Assembly (NCBI GenBank): GCA_016711805.1
Contig: JADJSH010000008.1
Coordinates: forward strand, 62,001 to 126,000
Direction: 5' to 3'
DNA: 64,000 nucleotides
Source of the DNA: Bacteroidota bacterium
GTDB taxonomy: Bacteria; Bacteroidota; Bacteroidia; B-17B0; Aurantibacillaceae
Shown: positions 24,803 through 34,811 of the stretch, piece by piece
Layout of the letters: each line of letters opens with the position of its first letter
How positions within the stretch are numbered: position 1 is the first letter of the stretch
Position numbers and translations under genes: made by a program
Notes under the pieces: generated by a model
The model's input: the letters and a program-made list of their open reading frames with translations, nothing else
Database searches by the model: none
What the model was told of the DNA's origin: nothing

Positions 24803-25948
24803 ATGAGCAAAAGAGATTTTTACGAAATATTAGGAGTTACCAAAAGTGCTAGCGATGATGAGATTAAAAAGGCTTATCGTAAGTTAGCTATTAAATACCA
24901 TCCTGATAAAAACCCCGATGATAAAGCCGCTGAAGAAAAATTTAAAGAGGCGGCAGAAGCATACGAAGTATTAAGTAGTCCAGAAAAGCGTCAGCGTTAT
25001 AACCAATATGGTCATGCTGGTGTTGGTGGTGCTTCTGGAGGCGGTGGCGGTCATTATGGTGGCGGCATGAATATGGATGACATCTTTAGCCAATTTGGTG
25101 ATATTTTTGGCGGAGGCGGCTTTGGTGGTGGAAGATCGAGTGGAGGAGGAAGACGAGTGATGCGTGGCTCAAATTTGCGCGTAAAAGTGAAATTGAACTT
25201 ACAAGAAATTGCTAAAGGTGTAGAGAAAAAATTAAAAGTAAATAAGTTTGTAAGCTGTGGTACTTGTAAAGGTAGCGGAGCAAAAAACGGACAATATGAT
25301 ACTTGTAAATTATGCGGTGGTTCTGGCGTTCAAGTTAGAACTCAGCAAACATTTTTAGGAGCCATGCAAACCCAAACTACTTGTAGTGGTTGTAATGGCG
25401 AAGGAAAAACGGTAAAAGATAAATGTAATACGTGTCACGGTGATGGAATTGTTAGAGCTGAAGAAGTGATTTCAATTAATATTCCTGCAGGAGTAGCTGA
25501 AGGAATGCAACTATCAGTTGGAGGTAAAGGTAACGCGGCACCTCGTGGCGGAATTAATGGAGATTTATTAGTATTAATTGAAGAAGAAGAACATCCAGAA
25601 TTAAAGCGTGATGGTAGTAATTTATTTTACGATAGTTATGTAAACTTTGCGGATGCTGCTTTAGGAACAAGTATTGAAATACCAACTGTTGATGCGAAGG
25701 TTAAAATTAAAATTGAGCCAGGTACACAAAGCGGAAAAGTACTACGTTTAAAAGGTAAAGGCTTGCCAGATGTAAACTCTTATGGGACTGGCGATTTATT
25801 AGTAAACATTAATGTATGGACTCCTCAGGCATTATCTGCTGAAGAGAAAAAAGCATTAGAAACTTTACGAGCCTCCAAAAACTTTGCTCCTAATCCTAAC
25901 CGAAAAGAGAAAGGTTTCTTTGATAGAATGAAAGAATATTTTGAGTAA
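24803..25948 (+). CDS. dnaJ: molecular chaperone DnaJ
   Basis: 381 residues from ATG 24803. Domain order is that of a class I Hsp40. The J domain (1-70) has YHPDK, the HPD motif that stimulates DnaK ATPase. A Gly/Phe-rich linker follows, then the zinc-binding domain with four CxxCxGxG-type repeats (CGTCKGSG, CKLCGGSG, CSGCNGEG, CNTCHGDG), and two C-terminal substrate-binding domains. All catalytic and zinc residues are present. It works with the upstream GrpE and an unlinked DnaK in protein folding. A clear terminator follows. Confidence 0.97.
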   Translation: MSKRDFYEILGVTKSASDDEIKKAYRKLAIKYHPDKNPDDKAAEEKFKEAAEAYEVLSSPEKRQRYNQYGHAGVGGASGGGGGHYGGGMNMDDIFSQFGDIFGGGGFGGGRSSGGGRRVMRGSNLRVKVKLNLQEIAKGVEKKLKVNKFVSCGTCKGSGAKNGQYDTCKLCGGSGVQVRTQQTFLGAMQTQTTCSGCNGEGKTVKDKCNTCHGDGIVRAEEVISINIPAGVAEGMQLSVGGKGNAAPRGGINGDLLVLIEEEEHPELKRDGSNLFYDSYVNFADAALGTSIEIPTVDAKVKIKIEPGTQSGKVLRLKGKGLPDVNSYGTGDLLVNINVWTPQALSAEEKKALETLRASKNFAPNPNRKEKGFFDRMKEYFE

Positions 25949-25968
25949 GATGACTTAAATGAAAATTA

Positions 25969-25997
25969 TAGCCTCCATATTTTATGGGGGCTTTTTT
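25969..25997 (+). terminator. terminator of grpE-dnaJ
   Basis: AGCCTCCATA, loop TTT, TATGGGGGCT, then TTTTTT, 20 bases after the dnaJ stop. Strong stem with a proper T run. Confidence 0.85.
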
Positions 25998-26005
25998 GTT
26001 TATAT

Positions 26006-27391
26006 TTGATTAAAATAAATTTGAAAATTGTTTTGACAATAATCAATACATTTAAATCTAAAAAGCTATTGATATTTAAGATCGTATACACGATTTCTTT
26101 TTTATTCTTATCATCACTATCCTTATTTTCCCAAAATGAAATCATTCATTTTAAAATATTTGATGATAAAACAAAAACACCCATTCAGTTTGGGTTTATA
26201 TTAATAAAAGGGGAGAACATTTCGTCTCAATCGGACGAGTTTGGTAATGTAAGCATAAAGGCGAAAGCTCTGGATACCTTGGTGATTTATCAATTAGGCT
26301 ATGATCTTAAAAAGACTACTGCTTTTGATATAGAGAAAAATAACCACATAGTTTTATTGAAATCTAAGAATTTAACTTTGGACGAGGTAATTATTAATTC
26401 CTCAAAAATTGATACCATACAAGCAACTAATAATACCATTTTTTTAGATTTTGATTTTTATGACGATTTTATTTTGGCCTTGGTGGATAAAGGAGGAAGG
26501 TATAATTATTTGCAGTTATTGGATTTAGATGGGAATAAAATTTCTCAAAAAAAGCTATCAGTAAAATCTGAAACTATATTTAAGGATTGTTTTGAAAACA
26601 TTCATTTATTAACGACTGATAGCGTTTTTCAAATTTATTACGACTATAAGAATATCATACTTTTAAATCCATTTCCTATCAGTAATTATTATGGATTATT
26701 AAAGCCTTGCGAGTGTTATCATGGTAATAAATATATATTTAAAACAAAGCAGTATAGGAATTTAAAAAATAGTTACACGATGTATGATGAGAATAAAAAA
26801 GGTACCAAGCAGATTGTAGCAATTGTAGCGGATAGCTTGGCCATAAAAGGATTTAATATGGATTATGATATTAATTACTTTTTAGAAAAAAGAAGAAGAG
26901 GCTTAGGTTATGAAACTTCTATGGATGAGATAAAAAAACATATTGACGAGTTAAGGGAAGACCTTCCTTTATCTTCTGATTATTTGAATTTATTGAGCCC
27001 AATTGAGTCTGAGATGAAAAAAATTGATACCAACTTTGTATTGTTTGCTTATACAAACAAGTTAGTATATGAGTTTTCATTTGATGGAAAATTGAACTCA
27101 AAAAATACATTGATTGGTTTTGATGACATTAAACCAAAACTATATATTGATTATGATGCTAAAAGTTTCATATTCTCAGAAATGAATAAAAATGGCATAG
27201 TAACATTATTTAAATACGATATAAGTAAAAATGTATTTACCCATAAATTTGAACTAGAAAACTATTATTTTATTAAGAAATTTAAGGTAAAGGGAGATCA
27301 TATTTACTTTTTAAATAAAGACAAAACATCAGACTTAGTAAAAACAAAAATTTTGAAAGAGAACATTAGTTGGAAAAGACTAAATAATTAA
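26006..27391 (+). CDS. exported protein with carboxypeptidase-like regulatory domain and beta-propeller-like body
   Basis: The open frame spans up to 461 residues but has no ATG near its start. TTG at 26006 or, better, TTG at 26069 gives a normal signal peptide (hydrophobic run ending SLSLFSQN). Residues about 45-125 are a CarboxypepD_reg-like beta domain (FKIFDDKTKTPIQFGFILIKG), followed by LTLDEVIINS, which resembles the link to a TonB-receptor plug. No beta-barrel follows. Instead the remaining 300 residues contain repeated strand sets (YNYLQLLDLDGNKI, KLVYEFSFDGKL, IVTLFKYDISKN) suggesting a beta-propeller. I do not recognise a function. It sits between the dnaJ terminator, 9 bases upstream, and the convergent ABC transporter gene. 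Confidence 0.65.
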   Translation: MIKINLKIVLTIINTFKSKKLLIFKIVYTISFLFLSSLSLFSQNEIIHFKIFDDKTKTPIQFGFILIKGENISSQSDEFGNVSIKAKALDTLVIYQLGYDLKKTTAFDIEKNNHIVLLKSKNLTLDEVIINSSKIDTIQATNNTIFLDFDFYDDFILALVDKGGRYNYLQLLDLDGNKISQKKLSVKSETIFKDCFENIHLLTTDSVFQIYYDYKNIILLNPFPISNYYGLLKPCECYHGNKYIFKTKQYRNLKNSYTMYDENKKGTKQIVAIVADSLAIKGFNMDYDINYFLEKRRRGLGYETSMDEIKKHIDELREDLPLSSDYLNLLSPIESEMKKIDTNFVLFAYTNKLVYEFSFDGKLNSKNTLIGFDDIKPKLYIDYDAKSFIFSEMNKNGIVTLFKYDISKNVFTHKFELENYYFIKKFKVKGDHIYFLNKDKTSDLVKTKILKENISWKRLNN

Positions 27392-27401
27392 TTAGATGGT
27401 T

Positions 27402-29249
27402 CTACTTAAAATTCTGCATATCAAACAGTTTTTTGTAAATGCCGTCTTTTTCAAGTAATTCTTTATGAGATCCTTTTTCTGCTAGTTCGCCTTTGTTAAT
27501 CACAACTATTTCGTCAGCATTAACAATAGTACTCAAGCGGTGAGCAATGACAATACTCGTTCTGTTTTTCATTAAGTTATTTAAAGCATCTTGCACCAAA
27601 CGCTCGCTTTCAGTATCTAAAGCACTTGTTGCTTCATCTAAAATTAAGATAGGAGGATTTTTTAAAATTGCTCTGGCAATACTAATACGTTGACGTTGAC
27701 CTCCACTTAATTTACCACCACGGTCGCCAATGTTAGTTTGGTAACCATCAGGTTGTTGTAAAATAAACTCATGGGCGTTTGCTACTTTAGCGGCTTCTAT
27801 AATTTTGTTTTTATCAATACTATCTAAACCAAAAGCAATATTGTTTTCAATCGTATCATTAAACAAAATACTTTCTTGAGTTACTACGCCAATTTGTTTT
27901 CTTAAGCTTTCAATTTCTAAATCTTTTAAAGAAATACCATCAATTTTAATCTCGCCTAAATCCGTGTCATAAAAGCGCGGGATCATATCTGCTAAAGTCG
28001 TTTTACCACTTCCGCTTTGCCCCACTAAAGCAATGGTTTTACCTTTTGGAATCGTGAGGTTAATATTTTTTAATACATAGCCATCATCGCCTTTTTTGTA
28101 AGAGAAAGATACATTATTAAATTCAATGCCATTTGAGAAATGGTCAATTTTAGTTGGATTGGCTTTATTCACAATAGGATTTTCGGCTTGTAATATTTTA
28201 TCAATACGTTCTTCGGAAGCTAAACCTTTTTGTATATTATTATAAGCTTGTGTAATTTGTTTGATAGGAGGTACAATTTGAGACGCTACGGCAAAGTAAC
28301 CTAAGAAGGCTGCTCCTGATAAACCACCTGTGCCATCAAATACCATTACACCGCCGGTATACAATATCAATAATAAAACACCAAGTACAACAGTTTCACT
28401 AATAGGAGACGTTAAATCTGCTCTTCGATATAAACCAACAGATATTTTATTATAGTCTTTATTTACTTTCTCAAATTTATCTTGTACAAAGCGTTCGCCC
28501 GTAAATGCTTTAATTACTTTTAAAGCACCTAAGGTTTCTTCCATTATATTAAATAGCTGACCAAATACTTCTTTACCTTTTGCTGAACGACTTTTTAAAC
28601 TTTTACTTACTAATGCTACTACTAAACCAGCCACTGGTAATAATAAAAACACATACAAGGTTAAAAACGGACTAATAAAAATCAACGTTGCTAATGAAAT
28701 AATAATCAATAAAGGCTCCCTGAAAATTAACTCTAGGGTTTGCATGATGCTCCATTCAATCTCAATCACATCGGTGGTCATACGGCTCATCATATCGCCT
28801 TTGCGTTCGTCGCTAAAATAGGATAAAGGCAACTCCAATGATTTTTTCATCATTTTGTTTCTTAAATCCATCACCACACCATTACGAATAGGCGCTAGAA
28901 AATACATAGCAAAATAACGAGAGGCGTTTTTTAATAAAGTAGCAATAAATACCACTAAGCAAATTAACATTAAGGCTTGAGCTTTTCCTTGTTCAATAAT
29001 AATAAATGACATGTGATAGTAAGCCCAATCAGTTAAACCTTTCATATTCATATCAAAAAGAGGAGCGCCCTTATCAACGATGGCTTGGTAATCGGTTGTT
29101 TTGCTTGTAAAGATTAGCTCTAAAAAAGGAATAGTTAATGAAATAGAAAAAACAGAAAAAACAGAAAAAAAGATATTAAACAAAATGTTTAAGGTAGTAT
29201 ATTTTTTATAATCTTTAGTGTATTTAAGTACCGAAAATAACTTCTTCAT
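27402..29249 (-). CDS. MsbA-like ABC exporter, fused membrane and ATPase domains
   Basis: 615 residues from ATG 29249; a TTG two codons upstream is also possible. The N-terminal 350 residues hold the six transmembrane helices of a type IV exporter. The ATPase has Walker A GQSGSGKT (about 410-417), a Q-loop in VTQESILF, signature LSGGQRQR, Walker B ILILDEATSALD and the H-loop IAHRLS, so it should be active as a homodimer. This is the MsbA/subfamily B architecture that flips lipid A or other amphipathic molecules across the inner membrane. In many Bacteroidota this copy is annotated as lipid A exporter, but substrate is not proven. Divergent from the YfhO gene. Confidence 0.9.
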   Translation of the reverse strand: MKKLFSVLKYTKDYKKYTTLNILFNIFFSVFSVFSISLTIPFLELIFTSKTTDYQAIVDKGAPLFDMNMKGLTDWAYYHMSFIIIEQGKAQALMLICLVVFIATLLKNASRYFAMYFLAPIRNGVVMDLRNKMMKKSLELPLSYFSDERKGDMMSRMTTDVIEIEWSIMQTLELIFREPLLIIISLATLIFISPFLTLYVFLLLPVAGLVVALVSKSLKSRSAKGKEVFGQLFNIMEETLGALKVIKAFTGERFVQDKFEKVNKDYNKISVGLYRRADLTSPISETVVLGVLLLILYTGGVMVFDGTGGLSGAAFLGYFAVASQIVPPIKQITQAYNNIQKGLASEERIDKILQAENPIVNKANPTKIDHFSNGIEFNNVSFSYKKGDDGYVLKNINLTIPKGKTIALVGQSGSGKTTLADMIPRFYDTDLGEIKIDGISLKDLEIESLRKQIGVVTQESILFNDTIENNIAFGLDSIDKNKIIEAAKVANAHEFILQQPDGYQTNIGDRGGKLSGGQRQRISIARAILKNPPILILDEATSALDTESERLVQDALNNLMKNRTSIVIAHRLSTIVNADEIVVINKGELAEKGSHKELLEKDGIYKKLFDMQNFK

Positions 29250-29309
29250 CGGCAACGAAAATACGAATAAATTATACTTTTTTCACGTATTATTAAGTAA
29301 ACAGTTTCT

Positions 29310-29317
29310 TATATTTG
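29310..29317 (+). promoter_or_regulatory. -7 promoter element of the YfhO gene
   Basis: TATATTTG, an exact TAnnTTTG match 16 bases before the ATG at 29334. A weaker TATTTTCG (7 of 8) lies on the other strand before the ABC exporter gene. Confidence 0.5.
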
Positions 29318-29333
29318 TCTAAAAACCAATTAT

Positions 29334-31895
29334 ATGAACTTTAAAAAGTATTTACCACACTTAGCAGCCGTTGCTTTATTTGCCATCATCACTTTAGTAC
29401 AATTTAGCCCTTTATTATCTAATAAAGTATTAGAACAAGGCGATATTGTGCGTTACAAAGGAATGAGTCAGGAAATGACTGATTTTAGAAAGGCTGAACA
29501 TGCGGAGGCTTTATGGACAAACTCTATGTTTGGAGGTATGCCTGCTTATCAGGTATCTACTATTTTTACAGGTAATTTATTGGGACATGTAGATAAAGTA
29601 TTTCACTTGTTTTTACCACATCCTAGTGGTTACATTTTTTTATGTTTCATCGGTTTTTTTATTTTATTATTATGTTTAGAAATTGACCCTTGGCTTGCCA
29701 TTGTGGGCGCTTTGGCGTATGGATTTTCGTCGTACTTTTTTGTGATAATCGAAGCAGGGCATAACTCCAAAGCTAATGCCATTGGTTATTTAGCGCCATT
29801 ATTAGGCGGTATTATTTTGTTAATGCGAGGCAAGCATTGGCTCGGTTTTGCTGTTACGACCTTGTTTATGGCCATGGAATTAAATGCTAACCACGTTCAA
29901 ATTTCGTATTATGGATTTATGTTATTTGGTTTAGTGTTTTTAAGTTATTTCATCATTGCTTTCAAACAAAAAACAATTAAAGCGTTTTTTATTGGCGTTG
30001 GTTTATTTATAGCGGCGTCGTTAATTGGTGTATTACCAAATGCAGGTAACTTATTGGCAACCTACGAATACGGTAACTATACCACACGTGGTAAAACCGA
30101 ATTAACCATGAATGCGGCTATGCAAACCAATAAAGGAAATATCACCTCTGGTTTAGATAAAGATTATGCTACACAATGGAGTTATGGAATAGGGGAGACT
30201 TTTACTTTTTTAATTCCTAATTTTAAAGGTGGTCCTTCCGATGCAATTGGTAGAGCTGATAAAGACGCTTTAAAAAATGTAGATCCTCAAATGCGAGAAC
30301 AAGTAGGAGGGAGCTCTTCTTATTTTGGCGACCAACCTTTTACAAGTGGCCCCGTTTATATTGGAGCTATCGTGATGTTATTAGCATTTTTAGGTTTATT
30401 TATCATCGATCATCCATTAAAATGGGCTTTAGTTGCTGGCACTTTGTTATCCGTAATGTTAGCTTGGGGTAAACACTTTATGGGCTTAACATCTTTTTTT
30501 ATGGATTATGTGCCAGGCTACAATAAATTTAGAGCGGTGTCTATGATACTAGTTATTGCTGAACTAACCATTCCTTTATTGGCAGTTTTAGCTCTAGATA
30601 AATTTATTAAAGCAAGTGCTAAAAACGAAACCTTTACTTTACCATTTACTAAAATGCAATTAGACCTTAAAAAGGTATTAATTATTTCGGTAGCGGTTGT
30701 TGGAGGCTTTTGTTTAGTCTCTGCGTTTTTACCTGAAATGACTAATTCATTGATTCCTGCTGGTGAAGAAACACAAATCGTAAATCAGTTAAAACAAAGC
30801 GGCGCAACTGATGCACAAATTGCACAGTTTATGCCTGATTTTTTAGCTAACATTCAAAAAGCTCGTGAGTCTATTTTTACTTCAGATGCTCGTCGTTCAT
30901 TAATGTTTATTGGTTTAGCATCTATCTTTTTGTTTTTATACCTAACTAAAAAATTGAAGTTGGAATTATTTTTAGTAACACTTAGCATCTTTTTATGTGC
31001 CGACTTATGGCCAGTTGCAGGACGCTATTTGGATAATAAAAACTATGTGCCAAAAGCTCAATATGATGCTCCACCTTTAAAAACACAAGCAGACGAACAA
31101 ATTTTACAAGATAAGAGTTTAGATTATCGTGTATTGAATTTATCAACTAGTACGTTTAATGATGCAGCCACTTCTTATTACCATAAATCGGTTGGGGGTT
31201 ACCATGGTGCTAAATTGAAAAAATATCAAGAGATTATTGATTTTCATTTAGACAAAGAAATTAATGGCTTTTACAATGGTTTAAATGAAGCTGCGCAAAA
31301 CGATAGTTTAATGCGTATCCACATGGCTAAGTTTGGCGTATTAAATATGTTGAATACTAAGTATGTTATTGTTCCAGCTAAAGACCAAGTGTTTGCTATC
31401 CCTAATCCACAAGCTAATGGTAATGCATGGTTCGTCAAAAATATTAAAACGGTGGCTAGTGCCGATTCGGAAATTGTAGCCTTGTATGGTATCAATACTA
31501 AACGCGAAGCAGTGATTCAAGAAAAAAATAAAGCCATTGTACCAGCGGCTAATACTTATAATAACGATGGTAAAATTACTTTGCAGTCATACAAACCAAA
31601 CTATTTAGTTTACGAAACCGACTCTAAAGAAAAAGGCTTTGCGGTATTTTCTGAAATTTATTATCCTAAAGGATGGAACGCTTATGTGGATGGTACTTTA
31701 ACGCCACACACTTGCGTAAACTATGTATTACGTGGCATGGAATTACCAGCTGGTAAACACAAAGTAGAATTTAAATTTGAACCACAAGTTTATAAAACAG
31801 GAAACAGCGTAGCTTTAATTGGTTCTATTTTATTATTAATTGTAGTAGGAGCAAGTTTGTTTTTTGCCAATAAAAAGAAAGAGATTTCTTTTTAA
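29334..31895 (+). CDS. YfhO-family integral membrane protein
   Basis: 853 residues from ATG 29334. At least a dozen hydrophobic segments fill the first 560 residues, with short loops between them and periplasmic loops such as GGMPAYQVSTIFTGN. The C-terminal 290 residues are soluble and end in a beta domain (YPKGWNAYVDGTLTPHTCVNYVLRGMELPAGKHKVEF) and a last transmembrane helix before a KKK tail. This matches the YfhO family, GT-C-like proteins; in Gram-positives they take part in glycosylating lipoteichoic acid. In Bacteroidota the substrate is unknown. No clear neighbours in a pathway. Confidence 0.88.
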   Translation: MNFKKYLPHLAAVALFAIITLVQFSPLLSNKVLEQGDIVRYKGMSQEMTDFRKAEHAEALWTNSMFGGMPAYQVSTIFTGNLLGHVDKVFHLFLPHPSGYIFLCFIGFFILLLCLEIDPWLAIVGALAYGFSSYFFVIIEAGHNSKANAIGYLAPLLGGIILLMRGKHWLGFAVTTLFMAMELNANHVQISYYGFMLFGLVFLSYFIIAFKQKTIKAFFIGVGLFIAASLIGVLPNAGNLLATYEYGNYTTRGKTELTMNAAMQTNKGNITSGLDKDYATQWSYGIGETFTFLIPNFKGGPSDAIGRADKDALKNVDPQMREQVGGSSSYFGDQPFTSGPVYIGAIVMLLAFLGLFIIDHPLKWALVAGTLLSVMLAWGKHFMGLTSFFMDYVPGYNKFRAVSMILVIAELTIPLLAVLALDKFIKASAKNETFTLPFTKMQLDLKKVLIISVAVVGGFCLVSAFLPEMTNSLIPAGEETQIVNQLKQSGATDAQIAQFMPDFLANIQKARESIFTSDARRSLMFIGLASIFLFLYLTKKLKLELFLVTLSIFLCADLWPVAGRYLDNKNYVPKAQYDAPPLKTQADEQILQDKSLDYRVLNLSTSTFNDAATSYYHKSVGGYHGAKLKKYQEIIDFHLDKEINGFYNGLNEAAQNDSLMRIHMAKFGVLNMLNTKYVIVPAKDQVFAIPNPQANGNAWFVKNIKTVASADSEIVALYGINTKREAVIQEKNKAIVPAANTYNNDGKITLQSYKPNYLVYETDSKEKGFAVFSEIYYPKGWNAYVDGTLTPHTCVNYVLRGMELPAGKHKVEFKFEPQVYKTGNSVALIGSILLLIVVGASLFFANKKKEISF

Positions 31896-31918
31896 TTAAA
31901 TTTTTAATCAAAAAAATC

Positions 31919-33343
31919 ATGAAAAAATTAGTACTGATTATCAGCTTTCTATTTATTGCCTCAACTCAAAATGCTCAAACAGAATTGTGGGGGATGACGG
32001 CAAAAGGGGGAGTTTCAAATAATGGAGTTTTGTTTCAATATGATATTGGTAATAGTATTTGCACTAAGAAATTAGATTTTTCTGGAGTCACTAATGGAAG
32101 TTTACCAAACGGATCTTTAATTAAGGCTTCTGATGGTAGACTTTATGGAATGACAGCCACTGGAGGTCAAAATGGATTTGGGACTATATTTCAATATGAT
32201 TTAAGTACAGGTACATATACTAAAAAATTTGATTTTGATGGAGTTGCACATGGAAGTTCACCAAACGGAAGTTTGATGCAAGCAACGGATGGCTTTTTAT
32301 ATGGCCTAACCATTCTTGGAGGAATTAATAATAAAGGGGTTATTTTTAAATTTGATATAAATACATTTATCTGTACAAAAGTATTTGATTTTAACGGAGC
32401 TAATGGCCTTAATCCAAATGGTAATTTAATACAATTTTCAGATGGATTGTTATATGGGCTAACTGTAGGTGGTGGTGGTGGCATTGGCGGCTCCAACAAT
32501 AATGGTGAATTATTCCAATTCAATCCTTTAACAAATATTTTAGTAAAGAAAGTTATTTTAACAGGAGGACTTATCGGATATAATCCATTTTTAACCTTGG
32601 TTCAAGCAATTGATGGAAAGTTATATGGGATGATATTGTTGGGAGGAACAGGAAATGGACTTATATTTCAATATGATCCATCATTGAATACATATACAGT
32701 GAAAGTTAATTTAGGGATTCCATCAAATCCAGGGGCCCAACCATGGGGGAGTCTCATATCTGCATCAGATGGCAAATTGTATGGTATGACCGAAATAGGT
32801 GGCATGTATAACTCGGGAGTTTTATTTCAGTATGACCCTGTTTCAAATATCTATTTAAAAATAATAGACTTTGATGGCATTAATACCGGTGGTAATCCAA
32901 AAGGTACGTTAATGCAATCGGCAAATGGGAAAATTTATGGATTAACAACAAAAGGCGGTGCGAATAATTTTGGTGTGTTATTTGAGTATGATCCAATTAC
33001 ATTGAATTTATCAAAAAAACTTGACTTTGATAGCATCAATGGAAGTATGCCCGCATATACAAGCCTAATTGAAGTTCCTTCAATCCCAACAAGAATTCAT
33101 TATTTTGATAAGGGTAGTAATCTTTCATTATACCCCAACCCAAACAATGGTTCATTCACAATTGACATAAAAACTAAATCTCATGTTGTAATAACAAATA
33201 CATTAGGAGAAACTATTTTTAATCAATCACTAGAAATTGGAAAACAAAATCTTTCTATACAATCGCAATCTGATGGAATTTATTTTGTAAAAGTAACAGA
33301 TGATTTAGGGGCGAGTATTACTAAAAAAATCTTGAAGCAATAA
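31919..33343 (+). CDS. GloVer-repeat protein with T9SS C-terminal sorting domain (1 of 2)
   Basis: 474 residues from ATG 31919 with a signal peptide (cleavage near TQNAQ). Residues about 22-385 are seven or so tandem repeats of roughly 50-55 residues around the pattern GSL-x2-A-x-DG-x-LYGMT-x2-GG-x2-N-x-G-x2-FQYD, the choice-of-anchor GloVer repeat, predicted to build a beta-propeller. The last 80 residues are a type A T9SS sorting domain (SLYPNPNNGSFTIDI, then SDGIYFVKVTD and ITKKILKQ). The protein should be exported by Sec, then passed through the outer membrane by T9SS and anchored on the surface. Ligand unknown. Three bases separate it from its paralogue. Confidence 0.88.
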   Translation: MKKLVLIISFLFIASTQNAQTELWGMTAKGGVSNNGVLFQYDIGNSICTKKLDFSGVTNGSLPNGSLIKASDGRLYGMTATGGQNGFGTIFQYDLSTGTYTKKFDFDGVAHGSSPNGSLMQATDGFLYGLTILGGINNKGVIFKFDINTFICTKVFDFNGANGLNPNGNLIQFSDGLLYGLTVGGGGGIGGSNNNGELFQFNPLTNILVKKVILTGGLIGYNPFLTLVQAIDGKLYGMILLGGTGNGLIFQYDPSLNTYTVKVNLGIPSNPGAQPWGSLISASDGKLYGMTEIGGMYNSGVLFQYDPVSNIYLKIIDFDGINTGGNPKGTLMQSANGKIYGLTTKGGANNFGVLFEYDPITLNLSKKLDFDSINGSMPAYTSLIEVPSIPTRIHYFDKGSNLSLYPNPNNGSFTIDIKTKSHVVITNTLGETIFNQSLEIGKQNLSIQSQSDGIYFVKVTDDLGASITKKILKQ

Positions 33344-33345
33344 AT

Positions 33346-34761
33346 ATGATAAAAAAAGTAGTGCTTATTATAAGTTGCGTTTTTACTACCTTAACTCAAA
33401 ATGCTCAAACTGAATTATGGGGAGTTACTCCAAATGGCGGTCAGGATAGCATAGGAAATATTTATAAAACAGATGGTTCGGGAAATCTGTGCATAAATGA
33501 ATTTGATTTTTTAGGAAATTCTGATGGACAATACCCAACGAGTTCTCTGATGCAAGCTGCTGATGGAATGCTATATGGTGTAGTTTCTTTGGGTGGAGCA
33601 AATAGTAACGGTGTGCTATTTCAATACGACATTATCAATCATGTATATAATAAAAAAGTTGATTTTAACAGGTCTTTACATGGAGGATTACCTAACGGCT
33701 TTTTGATCCAGGCATCAAATGGTAAGTTATATGGATTAGCCCCATTTGGTGGAATAAATGACCTAGGAACTTTATTTGAATATGATCCCATTAATAATGT
33801 TTTAATTAAAAAAATTGATTTTTCTGGAACAATAAATGGATCCAATCCATTAGGGTCATTAATACAGGCTTCTGATGGTTTTTTATATGGTCTCACATAT
33901 GGTGGTGGGATTAATAATGTAGGTGTTTTATTTCAATACGATCCAGTGTCTAATAGTTTTATTAAAAAAATTGATTTCAACGGACTTAATGGAGGTAATC
34001 CTCAAGGCTCATTAATTGAGGCGTCAGATGGAAAACTATATGGAATGACCATGTCAGGTGGTAATTCAACACTTCCCGTCGGAGTTATATTTCAATTTGA
34101 TCCGATAACCAATATTTATACGAAATTGCTTGATTTAGTTAATTCTTCAGGTGCGCAACCAGTGGGTTCATTTGTTCAGGCAGCAAACGGAAAGTTATAT
34201 GGACTAACTGTAATCGGTGGTACATACAATAAAGGCGTTTTATTTCAGTACGATCCAAGTAATCTAACATACACAAAAAAGATTGACTTTGATGGAGTAA
34301 CAACTGGCAGCAGTCCAATGTGTACTTTAATTGAGGCGTCCGACGGAAATTTATATGGTGTATCAAACGATGGAGGCGTTTATGGTTATGGAACCTTATT
34401 TCAATTTAATCCTATTACAGATGTATTTATTAAAAAGCTGGATTTTGATCATGTAGTTGGAGCTGGTCCTATTTCAAATGTTATAGAAATAAATTCAACA
34501 GTTACATCTACCAAACAAAACTTAAATCAAAATATCATCACCCTCTTCCCCAACCCAAACAACGGTTCATTCACCATTGATTTAAAAACTAAATCACAAA
34601 TAATAATAACCAATACTTTAGGTGAAACTATTTTAAAGCAATCGCTAGAAATTGGAAAACAAAACTTGAATATTCAATCTCAAAGTAACGGTATTTACTT
34701 TGTAAAAATTACGGATGCCAAAGGATTGAGCACTACTAAAAAAATAGTAGTACAAAAATAA
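33346..34761 (+). CDS. GloVer-repeat protein with T9SS C-terminal sorting domain (2 of 2)
   Basis: 471 residues from ATG 33346, a tandem paralogue of the preceding gene. Signal peptide ends TQNAQ, identical to its neighbour's. The same LYGMT/LYGLT GG repeats occupy about residues 22-385. The sorting domain has LFPNPNNGSFTIDLKTKSQ, SNGIYFVKITDAKG and ends KKIVVQK. The signal peptide and the sorting domain are much more alike between the two proteins than the central repeats are, which suggests either conversion of the ends or faster divergence of the presumed binding surface. Cotranscribed with the first copy; a strong hairpin ends the unit. Confidence 0.88.
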   Translation: MIKKVVLIISCVFTTLTQNAQTELWGVTPNGGQDSIGNIYKTDGSGNLCINEFDFLGNSDGQYPTSSLMQAADGMLYGVVSLGGANSNGVLFQYDIINHVYNKKVDFNRSLHGGLPNGFLIQASNGKLYGLAPFGGINDLGTLFEYDPINNVLIKKIDFSGTINGSNPLGSLIQASDGFLYGLTYGGGINNVGVLFQYDPVSNSFIKKIDFNGLNGGNPQGSLIEASDGKLYGMTMSGGNSTLPVGVIFQFDPITNIYTKLLDLVNSSGAQPVGSFVQAANGKLYGLTVIGGTYNKGVLFQYDPSNLTYTKKIDFDGVTTGSSPMCTLIEASDGNLYGVSNDGGVYGYGTLFQFNPITDVFIKKLDFDHVVGAGPISNVIEINSTVTSTKQNLNQNIITLFPNPNNGSFTIDLKTKSQIIITNTLGETILKQSLEIGKQNLNIQSQSNGIYFVKITDAKGLSTTKKIVVQK

Positions 34762-34790
34762 ATGTGGTTTCATTTTTGAAACCACATTTA
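34760..34790. terminator. bidirectional hairpin between the GloVer gene and dnaB
   Basis: AAATGTGGTTTCA, loop TTTT, TGAAACCACATTT: a perfect 13-base stem directly at the GloVer stop codon. It lies 22 bases from the convergent dnaB stop and can serve both strands, although the T run is short. Confidence 0.7.
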
Positions 34791-34811
34791 CGAATTACTA
34801 AAATTTATATA

